DNA of 64,000 nt, taken from Haematobia irritans (taxonomy: Eukaryota > Arthropoda > Insecta > Diptera > Muscidae). Position 1 is the stretch's first letter. Each line of letters opens with the position of its first letter. Positions 46,855 to 57,976 of this stretch are shown piece by piece. The notes below the pieces were generated by a model. That model was not told the origin of the DNA and ran no database searches. It was given only the letters and a program-made list of their open reading frames with translations. Location of the stretch: contig NC_134399.1 of NCBI RefSeq assembly GCF_050003625.1, positions 224,372,975-224,436,974 on the forward strand. The letters are read 5' to 3'. The position numbers and the translations under genes are program-made.

Positions 46855-47588
46855 GTTCGGACAGGTCGAATCTTATGTACCCTCCATCATGGATTGTGAA
46901 CAAAGGTCCAATAAAAGCTGTCATCCACAACCGAATTACTTGGCTTGTGGTAACAGTTGCCGATGGGAAAGTAACTGTAACTAATTCCACATGGATAAAA
47001 ACGCAGATTAAATACCTACATAAGCTACTTTAATTCTTGATAACTATGAACGGATATGAACCATTTTTCGAATGATAATTAGAAGACCTAATTCAACGCG
47101 ACTGGATGACATTTTTATCTCCATGAGGCTACATACAGAACTAAATTCTTAGGACTCAGTTATATTGGGCATTGTTGCATGATTACTAAAAAGCACATAC
47201 TGACATCGCATATCGAATTTCAAACGCATCGGATGAAATTTTCTCCTTCACGAGACTCCAGAGAATCCGGCGATGCATTTATATAGGGGATACATATATA
47301 TAATTATGGACCGATATGGACTAATTCTTGCAAGACTGTTAGAGGGCACATACTTACAATGAAATTTCAACCGGCTCGGATTGAAATTTTCTACTTCCAG
47401 AGTATCCGGAAATCAAATCCGGGGCTTTAGATGAGTCCTATACATACTTATGGGGCGATTTGGACCATTTGCATGTTGTTAAACTTATATATTTCATCCG
47501 ATCAGATGGATCGGTTGAAATTTTCTTTTCCAAGAAACTCCGAAGGCCAAATTCGGGAAGCACTCTATATTGGGGCTACATATAATTA
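46855..47588 (-). repeat. Family S copy 4, inverted
   Basis: Reverse complement of the S 3' end (CTTATGTACCCTCCATCATG, CCGAATTACTTGGCTTGTGG) followed by decayed units (CATATATAATTATGGACCG). Interrupted by the palindrome J at 47,589. Confidence 0.82.
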
Positions 47589-48423
47589 CACTAGCCAACA
47601 GTCGTTTTGTGAATTGGTTCTAGCATAATTTTGCTCATTGATTTTGACCTACTAAACACGAAAATGAGTTTTAAAAAATTTTCTGTCGATCGGTTTTCGA
47701 GATACAAATTTTTGAACTTTTTTTTTTAATTTTTGGAGGTACACTTACAATTTTTGGCCTATTTGATCCTACTACTACTCAAATTAAAGAAAATTGAGCC
47801 GTCAACAACTCGTTCTCAGAGGTTAAAAAACGGCGTTTTTTTAGTAAAAATGTGGCAGAAAAAACCATATAAAAATTAATATAAAATATAAAACACGATG
47901 CTAACAGCAATTTTGGTTTTTTTTACGTATAACTGATCCGCTATTTGTTGTTAGATTTTGTTAAGTAAGGGCTTATTTTCGTTGTAAAAATTTCAGCTAT
48001 ACGCAAAAAACCAAAATTGCTGTTAGCATCGTGTTTTTTATTTTATATGCATTTTTATATGTTTTTTTTTTCTGCCACATTTTTACTAAAAACAAAACGC
48101 CGTTTTTTAACTTTTTAGGCCGCCAACATCCAAACTACTTACCCGATTTGAAAATTTTCTGAGAATGAGTTGTAGACGGCTCAATTTTCTTTAATTTGAG
48201 TAGCACTAGGATCAAATAGGTCAAATAAGACGAAAGATATGCTCAAAATTGTAAGTGTACCTCTAAAAATTAAAAAAAAAAAAAGTTCAAAAATTTGTAT
48301 CTCGAAAACCAATCGACAGAAAATTTTTTAAAACTCATTTTCGTGTTTAATAGGTCAAAATCAATGGGAAAAAGTATGCTAGAAACAAATCACAGAGAAA
48401 ATGTTGTTATTTGTGACCTAGTG
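47589..48423. mobile_element. Fold-back element J (835-bp near-complete palindrome)
   Basis: Two arms of about 380 bp, near-identical inside (GCATCGTGTTTT, CTGCCACATTTTTAC, GTATCTCGAAAACC...) and more diverged at the tips, around a spacer at roughly 47,945-47,990. Both ends read inward as CACTAG. TTA at 47,586-47,588 and 48,424-48,426 splits the S sequence ATAA|TTA|TGGACTG. The CACTA end and 3-bp TTA duplication suggest CACTA/EnSpm or Harbinger; no coding. Confidence 0.88.
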
Positions 48424-48946
48424 TTATGGACTGACTCGATGAAGTTTTGCGCGATTATTAACAAACACATTTTTTGTCAAAATTCGTTTTTATTATTCAA
48501 CATAGTTCCCTTCAAGAGCGATACAACGATTATAACGACCTTCCAATTTTTTGATACCATTTTGGTAGTACTCCTTCGGTTTTGCCTCAAAATAGGCCTC
48601 AGTTCCGGCGATCACCTCTTCGTTGCAGTCAAATTTTTTCCCTGTGAGCATCCTTTTGAGGTCTGAGAACAACAAAAAGTCGCTAGGGGCCTGATCTGGA
48701 GAATACGGTGGGTGGGGAAGCAATTCGAAGCCCAATTAATGAATTTTTGCCATCGTTCTCAATGATTTGTGGCACGGTGCGTTGTCTTGGTGGAACAACA
48801 CTTTTTTCTTCTTCATATGGGGCCGTTTTGCCGCGATTTCGACCTTCAAACGCTCCAATAACGCCATGTAATTGTCACTGTTGATGGTTTTTCCCTTCTC
48901 AAGATAATCGTTAAAAATTATTCCATGCGCATCCCAAAAAAACAGA

Positions 48947-49144
48947 GGCCATTACTTTGCCAGCGGACTTTTTAGTCTTTCCACGCTTCGGAGACGGTTC
49001 ACCGGTCGCTGTCCGCTCAGCCGACTGTCGATAGGACTCAGGAGTGGCCATTACTTCGCCAGCGGACTTTTTAGTCTTTCCACGCTTCGGAGACGGTTCA
49101 CCGGTCGCTGTCCACTAAGCCGTCTGTCGATTGGACTGAGGAGT
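48947..49144 (-). repeat. 99-bp tandem duplication inside mariner 4
   Basis: GGCCATTACTTTGCCAGCGG at 48,947 and GGCCATTACTTCGCCAGCGG at 49,046; exactly 99 bp apart, hence in frame. Absent from the other four copies. The two halves differ at a few sites. Confidence 0.92.
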
Positions 49145-49314
49145 GTAGTGATGGAGCCATGTTTCATCCATTGTCACATATCGACGGAAAAACTCGGGTG
49201 TATTACGAGTTAACAGCTGCAAACACCGCTCACAATCATCAACACGTTGTTGTTTTTGGTCAAATGTGAGCTCGCGCGGCACCCATTTTTCCTTTGATAT
49301 CTTTATGGCTTCTG

Positions 49315-49667
49315 GATGAAGGGAGCCACCGTGGTGCAATGGTTAGCATGCCCGCCTTGCATACAAAAGGTAGTGGGTTCGATTCCTGCTTCGACCGAAC
49401 CACAAAAAAGTTTTCCAGCGGTGGATTATCCCACCTCAGTGCTGGTGACATTTCTAAGGGTTTCAAAGCTTCTCTAAGTGGTTTCACTGCAAGGTGGAAC
49501 GCCGTTCGGACTCGGCTATAAAAAGGAGGTCCCTTGTCATTGAGCTTAACATGGAATCGGGCAGCACTCAGTGATAAGAGAGAAGTTCACCAATGTGGTA
49601 TCACAATGGACTGAATAGTCTAAGTGAGCCTGATACATCGGGCTGCCACCTAACCTAACCTAACCTA
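49315..49667 (+). mobile_element. tRNA-headed SINE copy 2, complete (~353 bp)
   Basis: A-box region GTGGTGCAATGGTTAGC, anticodon-like CCTTGCATACAAAAGG, B box GGTTCGATTCC (49,376-49,386), then a body and the tail GTGGTATCACAATGGACTG...ATCGGGCTGCCACC ending (TAACC)3TA. A 12-bp imperfect duplication (TTATGGCTTCTG at 49,303; TAAAGGCCTCTG at 49,666) matches the empty site in other mariner copies (TTTAAGGCCTCTGC). Transcribed by RNA polymerase III if active. Confidence 0.93.
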
Positions 49668-50158
49668 AAGGCCTCTGCTATCTTGATCAACTTCATTTTA
49701 CGGTCATTCAAAATCATTTTGTGGATTTTTTGATGTTTTCGTCGGTAACCACCTCTTTCGGGCGTCCACTGCCTTCACCGTCCTCCGTGCTCATTTCATC
49801 ACGCTTGAATTTTGCATACCAATCAATTATTGTTGATTTCCCTGGGGCAGAGTCCGGAAAGTCATTATCAAGCCAAGTTTTTGCTTCCGCCGTATTTTTT
49901 CCCTTCAGAAAACAGTATTTTACCAAAACACGAAATTCCTTTTTTCCCATTTTTTTCACAATAACAAAAGTTGCTTCACAAAAGACACTCTATCTCACAA
50001 ACTAATTGACTTACAGACGTCAAATTTTGACACGAATAATTTGAAGGTTGTATCGCCCGATTTTGACAAATTTTGCCATAAAACCCTTATTTAGTGGTGA
50101 CTATATGTGCAAAATATCATCGGAAGCGGTTCAGATTTAGCCATAGCTCCCATACATA

Positions 50159-51043
50159 AAGGGTGGTTAAAATTTCAAGGGTCGACGTTGATTTTGAATA
50201 AAACACAAACTATTAGGAAATTATTATAATTTTATTTTATTATGATATATTGGTATTACTCAATTATGTATGGAACAAAATATCGGCCAAGTGGGTGCCG
50301 CGACCTCGGTGGCACACCTTCATCCGATGGTCCAAATTTTCGATGACGCTGAGGCGTAATGAAGGTTCTATGCCGTTAATGTGCGGAATTATCTCATCCT
50401 TTAGCTCTTGAATTGTTGCTGGCTTATCGACGTGCACCTTTTCTTTCAAAAAACCCCAAAGAAAAAAGTCCAACGGTGTCAAATCACATGATTTTGGCGG
50501 CCAATTGACATCGCCATTATGTGAGATAACACGGACATTGAATTTGTTGCGCAAAAGAGCCATTGTTTCGTTAGCTGTGTGGCAAGTGGCACCGTCCTGC
50601 TGCAACCACATATCGTCCACATCCATATCTTCCACCATTCCACCATTCACAGTAACTGCCTGACCGGCCTCATTTTGGACAAAAATACGGCCCGATGATG
50701 CCGCCAGCCCATAAACCGCACCAAACAGTCACTCTTTGTGGGTGCATTGGTTTTTGGACAATCACTCTTGGATTCTCATTTGCCCAAATACGGCAATTCT
50801 GTTTATTGACGAATCCACTGAGGTGAAAATGTGCCTCATCACTGAAGATGATTTTCTTTGAAAATTGATCATCCACTGTTGCCATTTCGTGGAACCATTT
50901 AACACGTTGGTGGATTGTGTATCTCTCCATGGTTCAAATTGAGTAAGTCTGAAATAGAGAAATGTCAAATAAAATTCGGAAAAAAAACTTTGCGTTTGGG
51001 TGTGGTTCACATTTAACATCGGCCTTACAATTTAACCACCCTT
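50159..51043 (-). mobile_element. Tc1/mariner element, DD41D (rosa-type), internally deleted (885 bp)
   Basis: Terminal repeats AAGGGTGGTTAAAATTTC and, on the reverse strand, AAGGGTGGTTAAATTGTAAG. TA at 50,157-50,158 and 51,044-51,045. Shorter than the usual ~1.3 kb because the DNA-binding half is gone. Confidence 0.9.
50264..50930 (-). pseudogene. DD41D transposase pseudogene
   Basis: From 50,930: ERYTIHQRVKWFHEM, KIIFSDEAHFHLSGFVNKQ (first Asp), VTVWCGLWAGGIIGPYF. A frame break near 50,680 is followed in the other frame by NEAGQAVTVNGG, then a small deletion, DMWLQQDGATCHT (second Asp) and CDLTPLDFFLWG (third Asp). I count 41 residues between the second and third Asp, the spacing that names the rosa/DD41D family. 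N-terminal HTH region is missing. Confidence 0.88.
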
Positions 51044-51450
51044 TATTTATCGCCCGATTTTCAAAAATTTCCTCCTTATAACCTTATTTTTGACCATAAG
51101 GAACTCATTTATTAACCGATCTTACTCAAGTTCAGCACGAGGTAATCCCCTGTAATACCAACCAAGCCTGAAAAATATAATCCAAATCGATTCAGATTTA
51201 GATATTGCTCCCATATATATGTATCGCCCTTTTTTGAAAATATGTACCCTTATATCTTTATATCTGACCTTAATAGCCTTATTTAGTAACCAAATCGGTT
51301 CAGTTTTAGATATATCTCCCATATATATGCACCGCTCGATTTTCCCAAATTTGGTCATAAGATTCTTATTTATTAACTAATGTTACTCAGATTTTTAATA
51401 TTGAAGTTTTAGCCGATCGTAAGCTTACATGTAGCTCTTACATAAATATA

Positions 51451-52708
51451 GGGAAAAAGTGAGGACTAAAACCAAAAATTGTACATTGGCTATACACGGC
51501 AGTGGTTAGACCTATCATGCTATATGGTGTTGTAGTCTGGTGGCCGGCACTTCACCAGCCAACAAGTTTAGACAAAGTTCAGCGTATGGCGTGCTTGTGT
51601 ATCTCAGGTGCATTCAGCAAGATAGGAACAAATTCCCTTAATGTCATACTGCATCTATTGCCTTTAGACATTTTGGGCAAACAGTCAGCTGCAACAACGG
51701 CTGTGCGGTTGCGCGAGCTATCGCTGTGGTCGAAAAAAGCTAGATGTGCCTAATGTAGTGGATTACACTTTGGCGAGACCACTTTTCGACAATAAGTTTG
51801 AGACTCTAATTCCCAACAGTGAGGCGTGGTGTACATGGACCACGGGGAATAAAAGATATATAGATTTCTACACTGATGGCTCCAAATTGGATGGCCAAGT
51901 GGGTTTCGGAGTATATTCTAAAGATCTGGAACTTCGAATAGCGAAAAGATTACCTGATCACTGTAGTGTTTTTTAGGCTGAAATATTAGCAATAAGATAA
52001 GTGGTGAATTGGCTGAGAAGTAATGCTCCAAGCAATATTGGCATTAATATATACTCAGACAGTCAACCTGCAATAAAATCCTTGGACTCTGCGTTCCTCA
52101 AATCGAAAACGGCCATCGACTGCCGCAAATCTCGCAATGAGATGGCTGAGCAGCACAATATTCACCTAATATGGGTGCCTGGCCATAGGAACATACCGGG
52201 GAACATCGAAGCAGATGAGCTAGCAAGGCTAGGAACTACCTTACATATTCCAGGGGAACTAGAATCTGTTGGTATGCCTCTGGCTCTTACTGCGTGAGAA
52301 GGCTGTCATGATGGCAAATGTTCGATGGGAGAATTGCAAGGGTTGTAACGTCACCAAGCAAATATGGCCCCATTTAAACTTAAGCCGCACACTAGATATG
52401 CTAGTGTTCTCGAGACGCCAGATATCACTCCTGATATCTGCGATTTTGCAAAAACTATTGGTGCGAAGTATAATGACTATTGTATGAGCTGTCATGATGC
52501 GGAGGAAAAAGAATCAATTAAACACCTCTTGTGTGAGTGTCCTGCATTTTGTGTAAGGCGTAAGCAAATTTCAGGGGCATATAGCTTCAAATTACTGGCG
52601 GACCTGGAAAACGTTAACTTAAGCAGTCTGCTAATGTTTTTGGTTGGTTCAACAGAAGAAAATAATCGAGAAGGTTCAGCGGTTAAAACTAGAAGTGCCC
52701 ATATGTAA
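51451..52708 (+). pseudogene. LINE L1 reverse transcriptase C-terminus plus RNase H, broken frame
   Basis: HWLYTAVVRPIMLYGVVVWW and the KVQRMACLCISGAF block are the post-catalytic RT region of I/R1/LOA-type LINEs (a TGA replaces a Trp at the start). A frame break at about 51,750 is followed by RNase H: FYTDGSKLDG (Asp), a TAG in place of Gln before AEILAI (Glu) at about 51,974, INIYSDSQPAIKSL (Asp), WVPGHRNIPGNIEADELA (Asp). Another shift near 52,290, then CMSCHDAEEKESIKHLLCEC with a CxxC...HxxCxC pattern. Stop at 52,706-52,708. RNase H removes the RNA template strand during target-primed reverse transcription. Confidence 0.9.
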
Positions 52709-52724
52709 TAGGTACTTTTAGTTA

Positions 52725-52801
52725 ATGTGGTATCACAATGGACTGAATAGTCTAAGTGAGCCTGAATCTTAATCGGGCTGCCACTTTAACCTAACCTAAC
52801 C
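52725..52801 (+). other. LINE L1 3' tail shared with the SINE
   Basis: About 75 bp matching 49,593-49,667 (and 42,230-42,301) almost base for base, ending in TAACC repeats. In known LINE/SINE pairs such a shared tail is what the LINE reverse transcriptase recognises. Confidence 0.9.
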
Positions 52802-52866
52802 TACATAAATATATTACCCAAGTTTCAAAAATTTTGATTTATCGCTAAAGTAGCGATTTCCTCTTT

Positions 52867-54376
52867 TTATACCCTGCGCCACACTGTGGAAGAGGGTATT
52901 ATAAGTTAGTGCATATGTTTGCAACACCCAGAAGGAGACGAGATAGACACATGGTGTCTTTGACAAAAATGCTTAGGGTGGGCTCCTGAGTCGATATAGC
53001 CATGTCCGTCTGTCCGTGAACACATTTTTGTAACCAAGGGATTAGGTAGTAATTTAAGGCCAATCAACTTCGAATTTGGGACAAGCATGTGTTTTGGGTC
53101 AAAATAGAACCCTATTGATTTTGGAAGAAATCGGTTCAGATTTAGATATAGCTCCCATATATATCTTTCGCCCGATATGCTTTTATACGGCCCTAGAAGC
53201 CTGAGTATTACCCCAATTCGGTTGAAATTTTGCACAGGGAGTACAATTGGTAGTATAGTCAAATGTGCAAAATGTTATTGAAATCGGTTCAGATTTAGAT
53301 ATAGCTCCCATATATATCTTTCGCCCGATATGGACTAATACGGTCCCAGAAGCCAGAGTTTTCCTCCAATTTGGTTGAAATTTTGCACAGGGAGTAGAAT
53401 TAGCATTGTAGCTATGCGTGCCAAATTTGCTTGAAATCGGTTCAGATTTAGATATAGCTCCCATATATAGCTTTCGCCCGATTTACACTCATTTGCCCAC
53501 AGAGGCCAACTTTTTCCTCCGATTTAGTTGAAATTTTGCACAGGGAGTAGAATTAGCATTGTAGTTATGCGTGCCAAATTTGGTTGAAATCGGTTCAGAT
53601 TTAGATATAGCTCCCATATATAGTTTTCGCCCGATTTACACTCATATGACCACAGAGGCCAATTTTTAACTCCGATTAAGTAGAAATTTTGCACAGGGAG
53701 TAGAATTAGCATTGTTGCTATGCGTGCCAAATTTGGTTGAAATCGGTTCTGATTTAGATATAGCTCCCATATATAGCTTTCGCCCGATTTACACTCATAT
53801 GGCCACAGAGGCCAATTTTTAACTCCGATTTTGTTGAAATTTTGCACAGGGAGTAGAATTAGCATTGTTGCTATGCGTGCCAAATTTGGTTGAAATCGGT
53901 TCTGATTTAGATATAGCTCCCATATATATGTTTTTCTGATTTCGACAAAAATGGTCAAAATACCAATATTTTCCTTGTAAAATCGCAACTTCTTAGTCGA
54001 AAAGTTATAAAAATGACTCTAATTTTCCTAAACTTCTAATACATATATATCGAGTGATAAATCATAAATAAATTTTTACGATGTTTCCTTAAAATTGCTT
54101 CAGATTTAAATGTTTCCCATATTTTTTTTACTAACATTGTGTTCCATCCTAGTGCATTTGCAGACTTAAATTTTGAGTCTATAAATTTTGTAGAAGTCTA
54201 TCACATTCTGTCCAGATCGATTGATACTTAAATGTATGTATTTGGGACAAATCTTTATATATAGCCCCCGACACATTTGACGGATGTGATATGGTATCGA
54301 AAATTTTGATCTACAAAGTGGTGCAGGGTATAATATAGTCGGCCCCGCCTGACTTTAGACTTTCCTTACTTGTTTA
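52867..54376 (+). repeat. Family R copy, full-length
   Basis: Hairpin at 52,869-52,899, leader with TCCGTCTGTCCGTGAACAC, units anchored on TAGCTCCCATATATA, 3' end GGTGCAGGGTATAATATAG, GTCGGCCCCGCCTGAC and TTTCCTTACTTGTTT. Minus-strand open frames (52,906-53,262; 53,524-53,988) are repeat artefacts. Confidence 0.93.
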
Positions 54377-55944
54377 ATACTGGACTCCACAAAAAGATCG
54401 AGTCAGATTTAAATACGAGTATATGTATATGGGAATCAAAATCTTTATATAAAGCATCCAACACGTTTGACGGATAAAAAGAAAATTTTCCACCATTGTC
54501 CATACCCACTGGGTTTTTGGAAGGTCTATAGATTGGGCACTAGGAAACCCATTACAGCTCATCTTCACGTTCACGTTTCTACGAGAATACGGAACAATGT
54601 ACAACACCGAAAATATCTTCATTGCTACCACACACACACACACACTCATACTAGATGACATAACTACCTATACATGTGAACGTGCCAGGTATTTGTGTAT
54701 CTTTTCATAGTCAATCTAGCGTAGCGAAGTCCTTTTCGAATTTCATTTTCTTATGGTGTTGTAAGCAAAAATCATCAGACTTCGATAAAAACACGGCTAC
54801 CTTTGAAATTGGTAGTAGTAGCAGCAGCAACAGTATGAGGCTTAACACGGCGAGAAAAATATATCCGCATGCAAAGCTAGGATGTGGTGCATAAACATTT
54901 CAACAATCAGCCATACAAACAAATGGAAAGAAGAAGAAGCTGTCTCATTCATACACTGAGAAAAAAAATACTCCTTATTTTGTAATGTTAAGAAATATAA
55001 AATTGTAACTGTAAAAACACAGTCAGATTTCAGTTGCAACAAAAGTCGTTAAATTTTAAATACAGGCCCTTTTCTCTCTGAGTATAAGCCACCCATACAC
55101 ACTCTTACATTCTTGCACTCACCCATAGAAAAACTAACAGCAGCAGCAGTAGCGTTAAGGCAATGCATCGTTGCACAAAGCACACGGCCAAGCAAGTGAG
55201 CCGTATTTGACGTAAAGTGGAAAAGCAAACGATTGTTGCATAGTAATCGACACACAAGTGGAAGGAAGAACTCACCAAAAAGGATGCAAATAAACATTAA
55301 TGTGACATGCAAAAGCCAAAGCACTCACACAAATACAGAAATATTTGTGGAGAAAAAAAAACTTAGGAAAAGAAGAAAAACGATTGTCGTTTAACTCCCA
55401 TGCCAGGAAATGTCATGACTTCGAATCATGTGAGAACTCCCAAAGGGGATTATTTTGTATGATCCTCTTTGGAGAGTTGTGAAGTTTGTTGATTTTTTTT
55501 TATCGAATACTCCTGCAGCCTGCCCATTGAACATGGCCAAAGTAAGAAGAAATCTGAAACATGCCACTATTAAAATCCATGATAATGGTCAGAGATAAAT
55601 AGCAGCGATTAAAATGAATAGCATTTTGAACTTTTTTCAATTTTTAAATAAAATTACTTTTTATTGTAAATCTTTTTGCCATCAACACATTTTCATAAAC
55701 GAAATTTCAGAATCTCTATATTTACTTTGTTGTGGCCACCTTTTATCTGGGATAAGTGTTGGGAATGCGCGCCTTTTGTTACGATTAACGAAATCTTATA
55801 ACTACTTGAAAAATAATTATTTTTGCCTTTAATCTCAAAATTAATTGATTTTTAGTCTGCAATAAGTACAAGGGTTACCATTTTATATTCCGGTATTAGA
55901 GAGCAAAAACAAATATTAATAATCGAACACCACTTGTTCATAAT
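54377..55944. other. No gene recognised
   Basis: Moderately complex DNA with a short CA repeat at 54,630-54,648 and AGCAGCAGC-type triplets at 54,820 and 55,138. No exon, domain or named repeat. Confidence 0.45.
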
Positions 55945-56037
55945 CATGGTTGCCACTTGAGCCAAAAATAATCTACCAAAATTTTATTACTATAGAAAAT
56001 TTTGTCAAAATTTTATTTCTATAGAAAATTTTGTCAA
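55945..56037. repeat. 29-bp AT-rich direct repeats, second block
   Basis: CATGGTTGCCACTTGAGCC then about two AAAATTTTATT(A/T)CTATAGAA units, as inside S copy 3. Confidence 0.8.
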
Positions 56038-56169
56038 TTATCCGTACATAACTTCCAGGCGTCTTTATATAAGGTACACCAGTGGGCAAAAAACTGGAGT
56101 CTAAAGCTCAAGAGTAGCAAATCTCTTCATGTCGACTATGCGAAAATTGCCCCAGGTTACAAACCCCTA
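56038..56169 (+). pseudogene. LINE L3 reverse transcriptase fragment (upstream piece)
   Basis: Frame reads LYKVHQWAKNWSLKLKSSKS then HVDYAKIAPGY, matching the W...W.IKLN..KS block that follows the catalytic YADD in many insect LINEs. MITE H5 inserts at 56,170. The downstream end is probably 60,616-60,755. Confidence 0.6.
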
Positions 56170-56641
56170 CACTCAAAAAAAAAAAGTTTACTTGGATCCA
56201 AAGATTTTGACCTTCCTTTAAGGATTTTGGTATTGATTCCGAGCCAAAGATGCGGCTTCTTTAAAATAAAGACATTTTTTAGGGACCTCTCTGGCTTTAA
56301 ATCTAGGATCGATAAAATTAAAATTGGATACAGATCTCATTCATCGAATTTTTATTCTCTGTTTGCGATATATTAATAAAGGTATTCATGTACAAACAAA
56401 TTCCAGTTTCAAAATCCAAATTATGTCTAGTACTTCAAAGTAAAAACTGTTTTCTTAATGTGAAAAAAAACTTTAAACCAAAGATTCAAATCCTTAAAAT
56501 TTTTTGAAGCAAGGATTATAAACTTTCTTTTAATTAAAATGTCATTATTTGAAAGAATTTTGTCCTTAGCATTGCGTAAATTTCGAGTCCTAAAATTTAA
56601 GACATATAATCTTCCATATTAAGTCAATATTTTTTTCAGTG
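56170..56641. mobile_element. H-family MITE (H5, 472 bp)
   Basis: Ends CACTCAAAAAAAAAAAGTTT and, on the reverse strand, CACTGAAAAAAATATTGAC. TA at 56,168-56,169 and 56,642-56,643. Confidence 0.88.
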
Positions 56642-56689
56642 TAAAAAAACAATTAGAGTTGACTGTTCCGTTTTGTTTTAGGGGCAGTT

Positions 56690-57043
56690 ATTCGAAAAAA
56701 CAGGCGACATCTTGATACATCACCTTTAACAATGTATAGACGTGTTTCGAAGCACCGCTATCAGATTTTTGGGGCATTTCTTTCGTTCAACCAACACGAG
56801 CCTTTTGTCGAGCCAATTACTCGATAAACTGTGTGGGATCCAACTCAAACAAATTTTTTTCACGGTCATCCAATATTGAATGTACTCAGATCCCACTAAT
56901 ACCTAAGGTGGCCTCAATAGCACGTTAGGTCGTATGACGATCTTGCAATATCAGTTAGCGAACAGCATTATTGATTTCTACAATTTCCATGACCTTCACG
57001 AAATTCGTTTTGAAGTGAACAACGACCTCCGTTGAGATCACCA
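56690..57043 (-). pseudogene. Second mariner family, transposase middle fragment
   Basis: Minus strand: TGACGATCTTGCAATATCAG region aligns with 44,210-44,240, and 56,700-56,770 reads GASKHVYTLLK, the RGASKHVY...GDE block that precedes the first catalytic Asp in several mariner families. Broken by shifts. Mariner 5 is inserted at its TA (57,044). Confidence 0.6.
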
Positions 57044-57976
57044 TAACAGGTTGGCTGATAAGTCCCCGGTCTAACAAAGAAAAACACATTTTTTTATGTC
57101 AAAATTAGTTTTTATTATTGAACGTAGTTCCCTTCAAGAGCGATACAACGATTATAACAACCTTCCAATTTTTTGATACCATTTTGGTAGTACTCCTTCG
57201 GTTTTGCGTCAAAATAGGCCTCAGTTTCGGCGATCACCTCTTCATTGCAGTCAAATTTTTTCCCTGCGAGCATCCTTTTGAGGTCTGAGAACAAAAAAAA
57301 AAATCGCTGGGGCCAGATCTGGAGAATACGGTGGGTGGGGAAGCAATTCGAAGCCCAATTCATGAATTTTTGCCATCGTTCTCAATGACTTGTGGCACGG
57401 TGCTTTGTCTTGGTGGAACAACACTTTTTTTTCTTCATATGGGGCCGTTTTGCCGTGATTTCGACCTTCAAATGCTCCAATAACGCCATATAATAGTCAA
57501 CGTTGATAGTTTTTCCCTTCTCAATATAATCGATAAAAATTATTCCATGCGCATCCCAAATAACAGAGGCCATTACTTTGCCAGCGGACTTTTGAATCTT
57601 TCCACGCTTCGGAGACGGTTCACCGGTCGCTGTCCACTCAGCCGACTGTCGATTCGACTCAGGGGTGTAGTGATGGACTCATGTTTCATCCATTGTAACA
57701 TATCGACGGAAAAACTCGGGTATATTACGAGTTAACAGCTGCCAACACCGCTCAGAATCATCAACACGTTGTTGTTTTTGGTCAAATGTGAGCTCGCGCG
57801 GCACCCATTTTGCACAGAGCTTACGCATATCAAAATATTGATAAGGTCTCTGCTATCTCGATCAACTTCATTTTACGGTCATTCAAAATCATTTCGTGGA
57901 TTTTTTGATGTTTTCGTCGGTAACCACCTCTTTCGGGCGTCCACCGCGTTCACCGTCCTCTGTGCTCTTTTCACCA

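Larger units (their letters stand above)
48493..49951 (-). pseudogene. mariner transposase pseudogene (copy 4)
   Basis: Start region near 49,950 (KKEFRVLVKYCFLKGKN), GRPKEVVTDENIKK, then the SINE at 49,315-49,667 splits the second HTH (LKIS...). WVPREL, TMDETW with the first Asp, a 99-bp tandem repeat of the GEPSPKRGKTKKSAGEVM region, and the seven-T frameshift run at about 48,935. PPYSPDQAPSDFL has Leu to Gln next to the third Asp. Stop after GNYVE at 48,493. Confidence 0.9.
48461..50053 (-). mobile_element. mariner (irritans/Himar1-like) copy 4, both terminal repeats lost, SINE inside
   Basis: Mariner sequence from ACAAACACATTTTTTGTC to the 5' untranslated part (ACACGAATAATTTGAAGGTTG), where family R sequence takes over. 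Neither terminal repeat remains. Contains a 99-bp tandem duplication and a SINE. Confidence 0.93.
50054..51438 (+). repeat. Family R-related copy (split by DD41D mariner)
   Basis: Units TATCGCCCGATTTTGAC, GGTTCAGATTTAGCCATAGC, resuming after the transposon with TTTATCGCCCGATTTTC. Diverged subfamily. Confidence 0.7.
51451..52801 (+). mobile_element. 5'-truncated LINE L1 (RNase H-bearing, I/LOA-like) with 12-bp TSD
   Basis: Perfect duplication TACATAAATATA at 51,439-51,450 and 52,802-52,813. Contains the end of the reverse transcriptase, an RNase H domain, a Cys/His-rich tail, a short 3' UTR and a tail identical in kind to the SINE tail (GTGGTATCACAATGGACTG...GGGCTGCCAC, then (TAACC)3). Confidence 0.93.

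Noticed and set aside
49651..49668. Telomere repeat or interstitial telomere
   Set aside because: Only about three pentamers, and they are the 3' tail of a SINE with its own target duplication.
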